Assembly (NCBI GenBank): GCA_038146985.1
Contig: JAYQSQ010000013.1
Coordinates: 248,001 to 312,000, forward strand
DNA from: JADHLJ01 sp038146985
GTDB taxonomy: Bacteria; Pseudomonadota; Alphaproteobacteria; Thalassobaculales; Thalassobaculaceae
Reading direction: 5' to 3'
Length of the DNA stretch: 64,000 nucleotides
Below the pieces are notes generated by a model. The model was not told the origin of the DNA and searched no databases. It saw nothing but the letters and a program-made list of their open reading frames with translations. This document shows positions 8,301-19,090 of the stretch, one piece after another. The translations under genes and the position numbers were made by a program. Each line of letters starts with the position of its first letter. The first letter of the stretch is position 1.

Positions 8301-11240
8301 TCAGACCTTGGCGACCCGGCAGAGCAGAGCCTTCAGATTGGTCTGCTCCGAGATCGGGTCGCGCTGGCTCTTGTCGGTGAGGAAGTTCACAGGGCGCCAG
8401 GGGTTGAAAGGCTGGCGCTCGCCCCAGCCGATGGGCAGAAATACCGCCCGGCGCCGGATGCCCGCATAGACCCAGGCGATAGCCTCGACCGCGCCATGGC
8501 TGGTCTCCACCCGCGCCCGGTCGCCGTCCGAAATTCCGAGCTCGCCGGCTGTGTCGGGATGGATCTGGACATAGAGGTCCGGCCACATCTCCTGAGCCTG
8601 CCAGGAGTAGTGGGTCCAACTGTGGAAATGCGGCGCGGCGGGCCGGCCGGTCAGCAATTCGAGCGTGTAGCCCTGGGCCCGCAGGGCGGCGGCGGGCGAG
8701 GACTCGTCCGGCTGGACGATCCGGCCCCGCGGCGCCAGGCCGCCCGAGGCGAAGGCGCCGGTGATGCCGTCCTCGTCATCTCCGTCCAACAGTTCGATAT
8801 GCGGCACGTCGATCAGGCCCTCCGCCTCGCCATAGAATTCCGGCAGCGCGGAGAGCCCGTAAGGATTGAACTTGGCTTCCAGCGCCTCGGTCCAGAATTC
8901 CAGCTTGCCGCTGGCGGTGGGAAAGCGATGGCCTTCCGGCGCCCCATGCGCCGTGGTGCCCTCAAGGTATAGCGTCTGGATTTCCGGCGCGTCCTCGGTT
9001 TCAACCGGGAACCGCACCCAGCGGTACGGGTTGGAGTGCAATCGCTTCTGCGTCACCCCACGAAGCTGGATATTGCCGATCAACGCCTCATCCCAGAATT
9101 TGGCACTGTCCTTCCATTCCTCTTTCAGCACGTCTTCAAAACCGAAGCGCTTGCCGAGCTCGATCCAGATCCAACCGTCGGGCTTGGCCTCGCCGGGCGG
9201 ATCGATCATCCGGTCGATCCAGACGATGCGCCGGTCCTCGCAAGCGCGGCCGACCTCGCCCTTTTCGATACCGGTGGCGGCCGGCAGGATATAGTCGGCC
9301 CAGACGCTGGTCTCGTTCGGAAAGAGATCCACATGCACCAGCAGGTCAAGCGCCGCCAGGGCCTCGCGGGTCCGGCTCTGGTCCGGCCAAAGGGCCATGG
9401 GATTGTTGTTTACGATCATCGCGCGCAACGGATAAGGCTTGTCCTGGAGCATCGCCTCGGTCCAGCCGACCGGGCTTGTGCGCAGCTTCGGACGGTTGAC
9501 CTTGGCCACCCGGTCGGCGGGAATATCCAGATCGATCGGCAGCGATGCGGACATGTTGAAATAGGCACCGCCTGGCCGGCCCCAATTGCCGGTGATCGCC
9601 GCCAGGAACATCAGCGCCCGGTTGGCCTGGGTCGAATTGGTATGCTGGTTGATCCCCCGGCTGCCATAGATGATGCAGCCGTCGGCGCCCGCGATCTCCT
9701 CGGCGAGACGGCGAATGTCGTCCGCCGCGATATCGGCGATCGGGGCTGCCCAGTCGGGCGTGTACCCTTTCTCGGCGATGAAATCGCGCCAGGCCTCCCA
9801 GCCCAGCACCCAATTCTCGCAGAACCCCCGGTCATGCAGATCGTTCGCGAAAATGTGGTGCGCGACGGCGAGAGCAAGCGCCAGATCGCCGCCGGGGCGG
9901 ATTGCCAGATGCCAGTCGGCCTTAGACGCGGTCACCGTCTGGCGCGGATCGATGGCGATCATCCGGGCGCCCTTCCTCAGACGCCAGTCATTGATCATGC
10001 CGAAATGGACCGGCCGGGTCTCGGCCTGATTGTCGCCCCAATAGACATGCAGGGCGGCGGACCCCATGTCGCCCTCGGTATAGGTGTTGCCCGGTCCGCT
10101 GTAGCCCTGGGTCATGGAGTAGGCGAGGTTCTTGCCGGACGAGCAATAGGGTTCCGTCGTCACGAAATTCGGCGTTCCCCAGAGCTTGGCGAACATCCGG
10201 ATATAGCCCCGGTTGGTGAGGGTGCCGGTCCGGGTGCCGGAGAACAGCCCCAAAGCCTCGGGGCCATGCTCCGCCCGAATGGCGGTGAGCTTCGCCGCGA
10301 TCTCGTCCAGCGCCTGGTCCCAGGAGATGGGCTCGAACGCGTTCTCGCCCCGCGCGCCGACCCGCTTCAAGGGCTGGGTCAGCCGTTCCTTGCTGGAATA
10401 GAGCTGCAGGGATAGCTGTGATTTCGGGCACACCCGGCCTTCCAGAGCCGGGTCCTCGTCATTGCCGGTGATCTTGACCAGCCGGCCGCCGTTGAAATGG
10501 AACTTCGCCGTGCAACTGTTGAAACAGAGGTTGCAGCCGCCGGGCTCCACCCGGTCGGCGGTCCGCTCTTCCCGCGCTGCGCCGTAGGGATAGGCGGCGG
10601 CATCGGCGGGCATCGCATGGCCTGTATCGATGACCGATGGAATGCGGCGCTGTCTGGCGTCGAGGCCAGGCACGGCTGGGCTTTCCCGGTCGAGATAGAT
10701 GGTCGCGGGACCGAGCAGGAATGGGTCGTTATCGATGCGCCGCCGCCCCGCCGCCGTCGCCCGCGCGTCCAACTCGTCGCGCTCTCCGAAGCTGATCGCC
10801 CGGGTCGGGCAGACAGCGGCGCAGGCGGTGGTCGGCTCGCCCTCGGCGCGGCGGTCGACGCAGAGATCGCATTTGACGGCGTGATGGCCGCCCGCGTGAT
10901 AGCCCATGGCGCCGTAGGGGCAGGCGGTCACGCATTCCCCGCAGCCGACGCAGCGGTCCTCGTCCACCCGCACGATGCCGGTCGCGGGGTCCTTGGTGAT
11001 GGCCTTGGGCTCGACGGGGCAGGCGCGTAGACAGGCCGGGCGCTCGCAATGCTGGCAGGCAAGTGCCAGGAAATCGAGCGGCGGACGGTCCCCTTCGGCT
11101 TCGCCCGCCTCGCCGTCGAGCCAGACCACCCGGTTGCGTCGTTCCCCCGGCCCCAACGCGTGCTCGGTCTTGCAGGCGGCCTCGCAGCTTTTGCACCCCG
11201 TGCAGCGCTCCAGATCGATCATCAGGGCAAGACGGCTCAT
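8301..11240 (-). CDS. Single-chain FeS/molybdopterin oxidoreductase (DMSO reductase family)
   Basis: A 979-residue fusion of an electron-transfer FeS subunit and a catalytic subunit. Residues 1-190 resemble DmsB/PhsB-type ferredoxins with four [4Fe-4S] cysteine sets (CTGCKSC at 13-19, CQHC at 62-65, CVGCGEC at 97-103, CDLC at 124-127). From about 230 a Mo-bisPGD catalytic chain follows, with its own FS0 cluster (C236, C239, C243, C271). Cys366 in EPYCSSGK is the likely Mo ligand, as in polysulfide, thiosulfate or arsenate reductase types. It has no Tat signal, so the active site would face the cytoplasm. The start overlaps the upstream gene by ATGA. The substrate is unknown. Confidence 0.88.
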   Translation of the reverse strand: MSRLALMIDLERCTGCKSCEAACKTEHALGPGERRNRVVWLDGEAGEAEGDRPPLDFLALACQHCERPACLRACPVEPKAITKDPATGIVRVDEDRCVGCGECVTACPYGAMGYHAGGHHAVKCDLCVDRRAEGEPTTACAAVCPTRAISFGERDELDARATAAGRRRIDNDPFLLGPATIYLDRESPAVPGLDARQRRIPSVIDTGHAMPADAAAYPYGAAREERTADRVEPGGCNLCFNSCTAKFHFNGGRLVKITGNDEDPALEGRVCPKSQLSLQLYSSKERLTQPLKRVGARGENAFEPISWDQALDEIAAKLTAIRAEHGPEALGLFSGTRTGTLTNRGYIRMFAKLWGTPNFVTTEPYCSSGKNLAYSMTQGYSGPGNTYTEGDMGSAALHVYWGDNQAETRPVHFGMINDWRLRKGARMIAIDPRQTVTASKADWHLAIRPGGDLALALAVAHHIFANDLHDRGFCENWVLGWEAWRDFIAEKGYTPDWAAPIADIAADDIRRLAEEIAGADGCIIYGSRGINQHTNSTQANRALMFLAAITGNWGRPGGAYFNMSASLPIDLDIPADRVAKVNRPKLRTSPVGWTEAMLQDKPYPLRAMIVNNNPMALWPDQSRTREALAALDLLVHVDLFPNETSVWADYILPAATGIEKGEVGRACEDRRIVWIDRMIDPPGEAKPDGWIWIELGKRFGFEDVLKEEWKDSAKFWDEALIGNIQLRGVTQKRLHSNPYRWVRFPVETEDAPEIQTLYLEGTTAHGAPEGHRFPTASGKLEFWTEALEAKFNPYGLSALPEFYGEAEGLIDVPHIELLDGDDEDGITGAFASGGLAPRGRIVQPDESSPAAALRAQGYTLELLTGRPAAPHFHSWTHYSWQAQEMWPDLYVQIHPDTAGELGISDGDRARVETSHGAVEAIAWVYAGIRRRAVFLPIGWGERQPFNPWRPVNFLTDKSQRDPISEQTNLKALLCRVAKV

Positions 11241-12034
11241 CCGCCCCACTCCGCCAGATGCCACCAGTAAATCTCACGCCCCTCGGCGACATAGCCGGCG
11301 AAGAATGTGACGGTCAGGATGTGGACCGCGAGCCCGATGAGAAATCCCCAGGCGATCAGGCGGTGGAAGATCCGCCAATAGGCCAGCACCGGCGAAACCG
11401 TGGCCCTTGTGCCAATCAGCCGATGCTCCTCCAGCACCGCCTGGTGATAGGTCCAGGCGCGGGCCGGCGATGCCAGCCAGTGGCGCGGCTGGAGGGAGAA
11501 GGTCGCTTCGGATGCGCCCGTTTCAATCTCCCTCAGCAAGGCCTGCTTCTCGCCGATCAGGGCCTTGAGTCGGGTTCGCGTTACCTCATCGGGTTTTGAG
11601 AACCCGGCCATCTTGGTTCCGAAAATCCGGGCCATCTGCCGCGATCCGAGAACCCGTGACCAAACCCCGAGCGCGATCAGCCCGGCAAGTGCCAGCAGCA
11701 GCAGGCTTGGGATCTTGAACAGCGAACCGGTGGAATGCACCGCCACCAATACCGCCCCGGCGCTCGCCAGCCAGACATGGGCACGGAAACCCGCTTTGCC
11801 CGGATGGCCGGCCTTCTTGCGCAAGACCGCCACGAAGGACGCGAGCAGAAGCGCGGAGCCCAGGATCGCGGCGGTTTGCAGCACTGGGCCGCCGGGGCGC
11901 CCCAGACCCCCCGGCAAGGACGGCAGGACGACGAGCCCGAGTAAGGCTAGCCCGACAGCCGCGACGGTAATGGCGGCGAGGCGGGAATCGGGCAGATCGG
12001 CGGATGCAGCGCGGGCCGGCTGGCCTGTCAGCAC
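11237..12034 (-). CDS. Membrane cytochrome b-like protein, predicted diheme anchor
   Basis: A predicted 265-residue protein with about five membrane segments (near 19-40, 51-70, 85-106, 109-130 and 220-248). Two helices each carry a histidine pair with 13 residues between: His86/His100 and His224/His238. This H-X13-H pattern is typical of transmembrane b-heme proteins such as ferric reductase-like and NADPH oxidase domains. The GTG start overlaps the end of the tauD-like gene and is the best placed one; no strong ribosome binding site is visible. Its stop overlaps the molybdoenzyme start, so it is probably the quinone or heme anchor for that enzyme. No family name can be given with certainty. 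Confidence 0.7.
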   Translation of the reverse strand: MLTGQPARAASADLPDSRLAAITVAAVGLALLGLVVLPSLPGGLGRPGGPVLQTAAILGSALLLASFVAVLRKKAGHPGKAGFRAHVWLASAGAVLVAVHSTGSLFKIPSLLLLALAGLIALGVWSRVLGSRQMARIFGTKMAGFSKPDEVTRTRLKALIGEKQALLREIETGASEATFSLQPRHWLASPARAWTYHQAVLEEHRLIGTRATVSPVLAYWRIFHRLIAWGFLIGLAVHILTVTFFAGYVAEGREIYWWHLAEWGG

Positions 12035-12864
12035 GGCCGGTCGCCCTTGATGGTGATTCGGCGCATGTGCCGGCGCTTGCCGGCATAGTCGTTGACCGCG
12101 TGATGCAGGGTGGTCCGGTTGTCCCAGACCGCAAGCGAGCCGGGCTTCCACTGGAACCGACAGGTGAACTCGGGCCGGATCATATGCTCGCAGAGGTAGC
12201 TGATGAGCGGCGCGCTCTCCTCGACCGTCATGTCCTTGAAGCGCACGGTGTGGGAGCGGTTGACATAGATGGACTTGTGTCCGGTTTCTGGATGGGTCCG
12301 GATCACCGGATGCTCGCTCTCATAGGTCCGGGCCTCGGCCTGGAAGGTGCCCTTCATCGCGTCCAGCCGCGCCATCCCGGCGGCGCGCCCGCCCTGGTAG
12401 CCCTTCTCCGAGGAATTCACCCCCACCAGCCCCAACAGCAATTCCTTCATGCCGCTCGACAGCGCGTCATAGGCCATGGCGGTATTGGCATAGAGCGTAT
12501 CGCCGCCCGCCTCCGGCACCTCCAGCGCATAGAGCGTGGTGGCCAGTGCCGGGCACTCCATATAGCTGGTGTCGGAATGCCAGGAGCCGCCGAAATTCTT
12601 GGTGTCGGTCTCGGTCTTGATGATGTCGATCACTTCCGGCGCCTCGGGCAGGCCCTTGATGAAGGGATAGATGTCCGGCTCCCCGAAGAGATGCGCGAAC
12701 CGCACGAACTCGGCCGGCGAAAGCTTCTGGTCCCGAAAGAACAGTACCCGATGGGCCAGAAACGCCTCATGCACCGCCGCCGCGTCGCTGTTCGACAGCT
12801 CGCGCGCCAGATCGACGCCGGCAATCTCCGCGCCCAGCGCGCCCGATATGGGAGTGATTTGCAT
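12028..12864 (-). CDS. TauD/TfdA family Fe(II)/2-oxoglutarate dioxygenase
   Basis: A 278-residue dioxygenase. The facial triad is His96-x-Asp98 (WHSDTSY) and His254 near the C-terminus (RTTLHHAVNDY), followed by arginines positioned for 2-oxoglutarate (RRHMRR). HRVLFFRDQ and GGDTLYAN are family hallmarks. TauD-type enzymes release sulfite from sulfonates or cleave aryl ethers. It is the first gene of a three-gene overlapping operon with the cytochrome b and molybdoenzyme genes; a sulfur oxyanion link is tempting but unproven. The chosen ATG starts at the family's normal N-terminus (MQITPISGALGAEI); a longer upstream frame lacks homology. Confidence 0.9.
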   Translation of the reverse strand: MQITPISGALGAEIAGVDLARELSNSDAAAVHEAFLAHRVLFFRDQKLSPAEFVRFAHLFGEPDIYPFIKGLPEAPEVIDIIKTETDTKNFGGSWHSDTSYMECPALATTLYALEVPEAGGDTLYANTAMAYDALSSGMKELLLGLVGVNSSEKGYQGGRAAGMARLDAMKGTFQAEARTYESEHPVIRTHPETGHKSIYVNRSHTVRFKDMTVEESAPLISYLCEHMIRPEFTCRFQWKPGSLAVWDNRTTLHHAVNDYAGKRRHMRRITIKGDRPC

Positions 12865-12997
12865 AACCGGTTTCCGCTCCGTGAACTGGGCCGCCAGGGT
12901 AAACCGCCGCCCGGTTCGTGAAAAGACCAGCGGGCGGATGAATGGGGGAGCGAGCGGAGGCCGGTACACAAACCGGTAACCGTCGTCCCAAATCATT

Positions 12998-13090
12998 CGT
13001 CGTCCTCGCTAAAGCGGGGAACTCTGCGCTGTTGACGCAGACCTCGGCTTTTCCATCGTTCCGAGGCCCCCGCATTCGCGAGGGCGACGG
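12998..13090. repeat. Dispersed palindromic repeat, family B, copy 1
   Basis: An imperfect inverted repeat with a left arm CGTCGTCCTCG...AGCGGGG and a right arm CCCCGCA...CGAGGGCGACGG. It contains an internal CGGCTTTTCC segment that is shared only with copy 2. It lies in the divergent region between tauD and ureD. Confidence 0.85.
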
Positions 13091-13173
13091 CTTAGGGTTG
13101 GTGCGGGCGGCGGACTATGAGGGCGTCTCCAATGCTCGGCCATTTCGTCAATACCGGCCCGCCCCACATCACT

Positions 13174-13266
13174 CGTCGTCCTCGCGAAAGCGGGGACCTC
13201 TACCCGGTTGACGCGTCCCCCGGCTTTTCCGTCGTTCGGAGGCCCCCGCATGCGCGAGGGCGACGG
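13174..13266. repeat. Dispersed palindromic repeat, family B, copy 2
   Basis: A second, nearly parallel copy of the same palindrome, in direct orientation to copy 1 and about 80 bases away. Further family members are at 37723-37817 and 44655-44747. Spacing and copy number do not fit a CRISPR array. Confidence 0.85.
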
Positions 13267-13508
13267 CATGAGATCGGTGGATCAAGGCGCCGATCAGAGT
13301 CGGGCCAGCGCTGGAGCTGCCCGAATCCGCGCCAGGTTTGTGCTCGGACGCTTAAAAATCAGGCAGCCGGCGCGCTGGTTCAGGTGCAATTCGCGCCCTG
13401 GGCCTTGGTTTGCGCCGGTTCGGCTTTTGGCACGCATCGTGAAATGACCCCCGGTGATTGTTCGTTCGAGAGGGGATGGGATGCGGTCCGTGTCCTGCAA
13501 CTCGCGAG

Positions 13509-13540
13509 GCGCCGGAAGGAGGGGGAGCTCCTTCCGGCGC
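13509..13540 (+). promoter_or_regulatory. Strong hairpin in the urease operon leader
   Basis: A perfect 13-base-pair GC-rich stem (13509-13521 with 13528-13540) and a 6-base loop, about 80 bases before the ureD start. No T-run follows, so a classical terminator is unlikely. It could be an attenuator, a transcript-stabilising structure or a short palindromic repeat. Confidence 0.55.
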
Positions 13541-13617
13541 ATCTGTCATGGCCCAGCGCCGTCTGGTCATTATCCGGAACTTGCGGCATGGTCGCGCTCA
13601 GGGCCGGCGCTCTGGCG

Positions 13618-14544
13618 ATGAGCGTCGAGACTCCCAGCCGCACCTTGTCGGACAGGTGCATGGTCGAAGGCCCGAGGACTTGGAGGGGTTCCCTGACGCA
13701 CGCGCTCGACACGGATGGACTTGCCCGGTTCGATGCGCGGGGGACTTTGGCATTCTCCGGCGGCGGATCGGCTCTTTCGGTTCTCCGTCAGCAAGCCCCG
13801 ATCCGGTTTCTTCAACCCTATCCGGAGGTCGGCGATCCGCGGACCGGCGTCATTGTGAACACCGCCGGCGGTATCGTCGGCGGTGACCGGCTGGATATCG
13901 CGATCTCCGCGCATGACGGCGCCCAGGCGCTGATGACCGCGCAGGCGGCGGAGAAGATCTATCGCTCGAACGGAGCGACGGCCGAGATTGCCATGACGTT
14001 CGAAAGCCGGCGTGGCGCTGCGCTGGAGGTGCTTCCGCAAGGGACCATCCTGTTTGACGGGGCCCGGTTGAGACGGCGCACGGCGCTTCGTGTCGATGCC
14101 GATGCGACCCTGCTTTTCGGCGAGATCCTGCATTTCGGGCGGGCGGCGATGGGCGAGACCTACGCAACCGGCGCCATCGATGACCGGATAGACGTCACCT
14201 GGGGCAAACGGCGCGTCTGGGTTGACGCGCTGCGCCTTCACGGCGGGCATATCATGGCAATGCGGGCGGTATCGGGCCTCGCGGGTATGCCGCATGCCGC
14301 GGTCCTGGTCCTGCTGACGCCGGAACCCGGCCGTTATCTCCCGGGTCTGCGCGACGTCTTGGATGCCCATGCTCATGAGGGCCTTCGCAGCGGCGCCGCG
14401 GTCTTCGCGGATGGACCCCTGGTCGCACGCTGGCTCGCGCATGATTCCGGCGCGCTCCGGCGGTCCTTCGCGGCGGCGTGGCGCGGGCTGCGTTCCGAGA
14501 GCCTGGACCGGCCGGCACGCATGCCGCGCATCTGGAGCATTTGA
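13618..14544 (+). CDS. ureD: Urease accessory protein UreD
   Basis: A 308-residue scaffold protein that, with UreF and UreG, delivers nickel to the urease apoenzyme. The family core VIVNTAGGIVGGDRLDI and TAQAAEKIYRS is clear, and the ALEVLPQGTILFDGA and GEILHFGRAAMGE regions follow in order. The start is uncertain: ATGs at 13588, 13618 and 13660 are all in frame, none has a strong ribosome binding site, and the last is preceded by GGACAGG. The frame is open well upstream through repeat B2, which is not coding. It is the first gene of the urease operon, 92 bases before ureA. Confidence 0.88.
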   Translation: MSVETPSRTLSDRCMVEGPRTWRGSLTHALDTDGLARFDARGTLAFSGGGSALSVLRQQAPIRFLQPYPEVGDPRTGVIVNTAGGIVGGDRLDIAISAHDGAQALMTAQAAEKIYRSNGATAEIAMTFESRRGAALEVLPQGTILFDGARLRRRTALRVDADATLLFGEILHFGRAAMGETYATGAIDDRIDVTWGKRRVWVDALRLHGGHIMAMRAVSGLAGMPHAAVLVLLTPEPGRYLPGLRDVLDAHAHEGLRSGAAVFADGPLVARWLAHDSGALRRSFAAAWRGLRSESLDRPARMPRIWSI

Positions 14545-14636
14545 CCGGTGTTTCGGCGATGCGTCACTCTGCGCGGCGGGCGGCCATGTCCGCAACCGAA
14601 GCCGCGCCACCTTGAGCTACCGAAGGACTTCTTGAG

Positions 14637-14939
14637 ATGAATCTGACGCCCAGAGAGAAAGACAAATTGTTGATTTCCATGGCGGCGATGGTCGCGCGCC
14701 GCCGCCTGGAGCGGGGCGTGAAGCTCAACCATCCCGAGGCGGTGGCGCTGATCACCGATTTCGTGGTGGAGGGCGCGCGTGACGGGCGCAGCGTTTCCGA
14801 CCTCATGGCCGAAGGCGCGACAGTCCTGCGGCGTGATCAGGTCATGGAAGGGATCGCCGACATGCTGCACGACGTTCAGGTCGAGGCAACCTTTCCGGAC
14901 GGCACGAAACTGGTGACCGTCCACGAGCCCATTCGTTGA
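14637..14939 (+). CDS. ureA: Urease gamma subunit
   Basis: The 100-residue gamma subunit of urease, full length for a separate UreA. MNLTPREKDKL, the KLNHPEAVALI segment and the C-terminal DGTKLVTVHEPI are diagnostic. It packs with the beta and alpha subunits to form the (alpha-beta-gamma)3 enzyme that hydrolyses urea to ammonia and carbamate. The GAAGGA ribosome binding site precedes the ATG. Its stop lies 11 bases before the ureB ATG, so translation is probably coupled. Confidence 0.96.
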   Translation: MNLTPREKDKLLISMAAMVARRRLERGVKLNHPEAVALITDFVVEGARDGRSVSDLMAEGATVLRRDQVMEGIADMLHDVQVEATFPDGTKLVTVHEPIR

Positions 14940-14950
14940 AAGGCACGGCC

Positions 14951-15307
14951 ATGAAACCCGGCGAGATCCTGCCCAAAGACGGCGACATCGTTCTGAACGA
15001 GGGCGCCGAACGCATCACCATCTCCGTCTCCAATACCGGTGACCGGCCGGTTCAGGTCGGCAGCCACTACCATTTCGCGGAAACCAATCCCGGTCTGGAT
15101 TTCGACCGCGACATCGCCCAAGGCCGGCGGCTCGATATCCCGTCCGGCTCGGCGATCCGCTTCGAGCCCGGACAGACCCGTGAGGTAACCCTGGTGCCGT
15201 ATGGCGGCTCCAATACCGTGATCGGCTTCAATGGAAGGACCATGGGCACGGCGACGCTCAAGCCGGCGGCGGGGGCGGGCGCCCGACGTGGCAATACCGC
15301 CGCCAGA
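14951..15307 (+). CDS. ureB: Urease beta subunit, running into ureC without a stop
   Basis: A clear UreB: GEILPKDGDIVLNEG, SVSNTGDRPVQVGSHYHFAETN and VTLVPYGGSNTVIGFNG are conserved. It has an AAAGG site before the ATG. The expected stop after the GFNG region is missing. The frame continues through an Ala/Gly-rich stretch into the ureC N-terminus (MTRSAYAGMFGPTVGD), so as written the beta and alpha subunits are joined. Urease gamma-beta fusions are known, whereas beta-alpha fusion is not usual. A hidden indel is the simplest explanation given the damage in ureC. The end given here is the base before the likely ureC start. Confidence 0.85.
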
Positions 15308-17001
<1,694 letters not shown>

Positions 17002-17002
<1 letters not shown>

Positions 17003-17544
17003 TGCGCCGGCTCGTCATCCACGGCCCGAAGGGGCATTGGCCGGACGCCGAAGCCAAAGGCTCGGTCACGCTGGATTTCGATGCACGCCACCGCCGCCGT
17101 ATCCGACTCGAACTTGATGGCGGCGGAGAGGCGTTGCTGGATCTGAAGCGCGCCGTTGCGATGGCCGGCGGCGATGGTCTCGCAACCGCCGAGGGGGAAT
17201 GGATTTTGGTGAAGGCCGCGCCCGAGCCGCTGGTCGAGGTGTCAGCAGGCGACCCGTTGCTGTTCACGCGCCTAGCCTGGCATCTGGGTAACCGGCATAT
17301 CCCGGCGGAGATCACCGCGAGCGCTATACGCATTCGGCCGGACCATGTGCTGGAAGAGATGTTGGTGAAGCTCGGCGGCACGGTCCGCGCGGTCACCGAG
17401 CCGTTCCAGCCCGAGGGCGGCGCCTACGAGGATCATGGGCACGGACACAGCCATGATCACGGGCATGAGCATGGCCACCATCACGGCGAAGGACACCACC
17501 ACCACGGCGAACACAACCATGACCATGCTCATGCCGATGGATGA
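17002..17544 (+). CDS. ureE: Urease accessory nickel metallochaperone UreE
   Basis: A 180-residue UreE that supplies Ni(II) to the UreDFG complex. The globular part ends with the normal AWHLGNRHIPAEI and HVLEEMLVKLGG motifs. From about residue 144 there is a tail with 18 histidines interleaved with Gly, Asp and Glu, a nickel store of the Klebsiella type. The ATG overlaps the ureC stop. The coding sequence of the tail overlaps the proposed ureF start region. Confidence 0.95.
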
Positions 17545-18220
17545 CATCGCCCATATCCGTCTTCTCGGTTGGCTGTCGCCGGCCTTTCCCGTCGGCGCCT
17601 TTGCCTATAGTCACGGCCTGGAAGCGGCGGTGGAGGCGGGGCTGGTCTCGAACCGCGAGAGCCTTGCCGAGTGGCTTGAGGCGCTGGTTCGTTTCGGGTC
17701 GGCCCGCAACGACGCGGTCTTGCTCGCGGTCGTTCATCGCAGTGTCTCGGCAGGCGATACCGCACTTGTGACGGAATGTGCCGACCTTGCCTCCACGTTG
17801 TTCGGCGCCCCGGAATTGCAGCTTGAATCGCTTGGTCAAGGGGGTGCCTTCTGGCGCACGGTGACGGCCTCCTGGCCTCATCCCGACTTCGATCATTGGG
17901 CGACGTGCCTGCCCAAGGGCCGGATCGCCTATCCGGTCGCACTGGGGATCGCGGCGGCGGTTCATGCCCTGCCGCTGCGTCGCGTTTCTGCCGGGTTCCT
18001 GCATGCCTTCGCCGCTAACGGCGTCTCGGCGGCCATCCGGCTCGGCGTGATCGGCCAGACCAACGGCCAGCACGTTCAGCACGATCTGGAGACCGCCATC
18101 GCCGAGACCGCACGCGAGGTGCTGGACGCGGGCCTCGACGATGTCGGTTCCGCCGCCGTCATGCTCGACGTGATGGCGCTGTCCCACGAAACCCAAACCA
18201 CGAGGCTGTTTCGATCATGA
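17525..18220 (+). CDS. ureF: Urease accessory protein UreF
   Basis: The helical accessory protein that regulates the UreG GTPase within the activation complex. The diagnostic start of the domain is LLGWLSPAFPVGAFAYSHGLE-like, followed by GRIAYPVALG and the GFLHAFAANGVSAAIRLG core. Starts at 17525, 17531 and 17537 are all possible and all lie within the ureE tail, so the exact N-terminus is open. The stop overlaps ureG by ATGA, supporting coupled translation. Confidence 0.93.
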   Translation: MLMPMDDIAHIRLLGWLSPAFPVGAFAYSHGLEAAVEAGLVSNRESLAEWLEALVRFGSARNDAVLLAVVHRSVSAGDTALVTECADLASTLFGAPELQLESLGQGGAFWRTVTASWPHPDFDHWATCLPKGRIAYPVALGIAAAVHALPLRRVSAGFLHAFAANGVSAAIRLGVIGQTNGQHVQHDLETAIAETAREVLDAGLDDVGSAAVMLDVMALSHETQTTRLFRS

Positions 18221-18846
18221 GCACGGCACACCCCCTTCCTTCATCCCACGGCCCGCTGCGCGTCGGTGTCGGGGGACCGGTCGGCTCCGGCAAGACCAAG
18301 CTGCTGGAATGCCTCTGCAAGGCGATGCGGGACCGGCACGATATCGTGGTGATCACCAACGATATCTATACACGCGAGGACCAGGAAATCCTGACCCGCA
18401 CCGGCGCCCTGCCGCCGGAACGGATCATGGGCGTCGAAACCGGTGGCTGTCCCCACACGGCGATCCGAGAGGACGCCTCGATCAATCTCGCCGCCGTCGA
18501 GGAAATGCACGGCAAGTTCCCGCTCGCGGCGTTGTGTCTCATAGAGTCCGGTGGTGACAATCTCGCCGCGACCTTCAGCCCAGAGCTCGCCGACCTGACG
18601 CTCTACGTCATCGACGTCTCGGCAGGCGACAAGATCCCCCGCAAGGGCGGCCCCGGCATCACCCGCTCGGACCTCCTGATCATCAACAAGATCGACCTCG
18701 CCCCGCTGGTCGGCGCCGATCTCTCGATCATGGACCGGGACGCGAAAAAGATGCGCGGCGACCGGCCCTATGTCTTCACCAACCTCAAAGACGGTACGGG
18801 ACTGGCGGAAATCGTAAGCTTCGTCGAGCGTGAGGGCGGGTTGTAG
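18217..18846 (+). CDS. ureG: Urease accessory GTPase UreG
   Basis: A 209-residue SIMIBI-class GTPase that hydrolyses GTP during nickel insertion. The P-loop GGPVGSGKT is at 19-27, the metal-binding CPH at 78-80 (ETGGCPH), Walker B-like LIESGGDNLAATFS follows, and NKIDLAP is the guanine-specificity motif. It is the last gene of the operon. No urea transporter, ureH or ureJ follows in this window. Confidence 0.97.
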   Translation: MSTAHPLPSSHGPLRVGVGGPVGSGKTKLLECLCKAMRDRHDIVVITNDIYTREDQEILTRTGALPPERIMGVETGGCPHTAIREDASINLAAVEEMHGKFPLAALCLIESGGDNLAATFSPELADLTLYVIDVSAGDKIPRKGGPGITRSDLLIINKIDLAPLVGADLSIMDRDAKKMRGDRPYVFTNLKDGTGLAEIVSFVEREGGL

Positions 18847-19090
18847 GGGGCTCGAACCGAACCGTCACCCTGTCACGTCCGCGCAAAAACTCCGAACTGT
18901 CGCCCTGGCGTAAGGCAGGGCCAAGCACCGCCGCCCGTTCCGAACGGTCTCGGGTTCCACAAGGCACCGGCAGGCCGACTTTCGCGTGCTACCGCCGAAG
19001 CAGGGCCCTGCCGCGCGCCAAATCAACCCGCCCCTATTCCTCTGCATTTGCCCGTGCTAGCGTCCAGCCCATCCATAAGGAGCGACGACA

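Noticed and set aside
9036..10415. A 459-codon open frame antisense to the molybdoenzyme
   Set aside because: No start signal or homology; explained by codon bias of the minus-strand gene.
12998..13266. Possible short CRISPR array
   Set aside because: Only two units, each itself an imperfect palindrome, with the same family found singly elsewhere; no cas genes.
13434..13452. Sigma-54 promoter before urease (TGGCACG half)
   Set aside because: The -24 half is perfect but the -12 half lacks the GC pair, so it fails the basic requirement.
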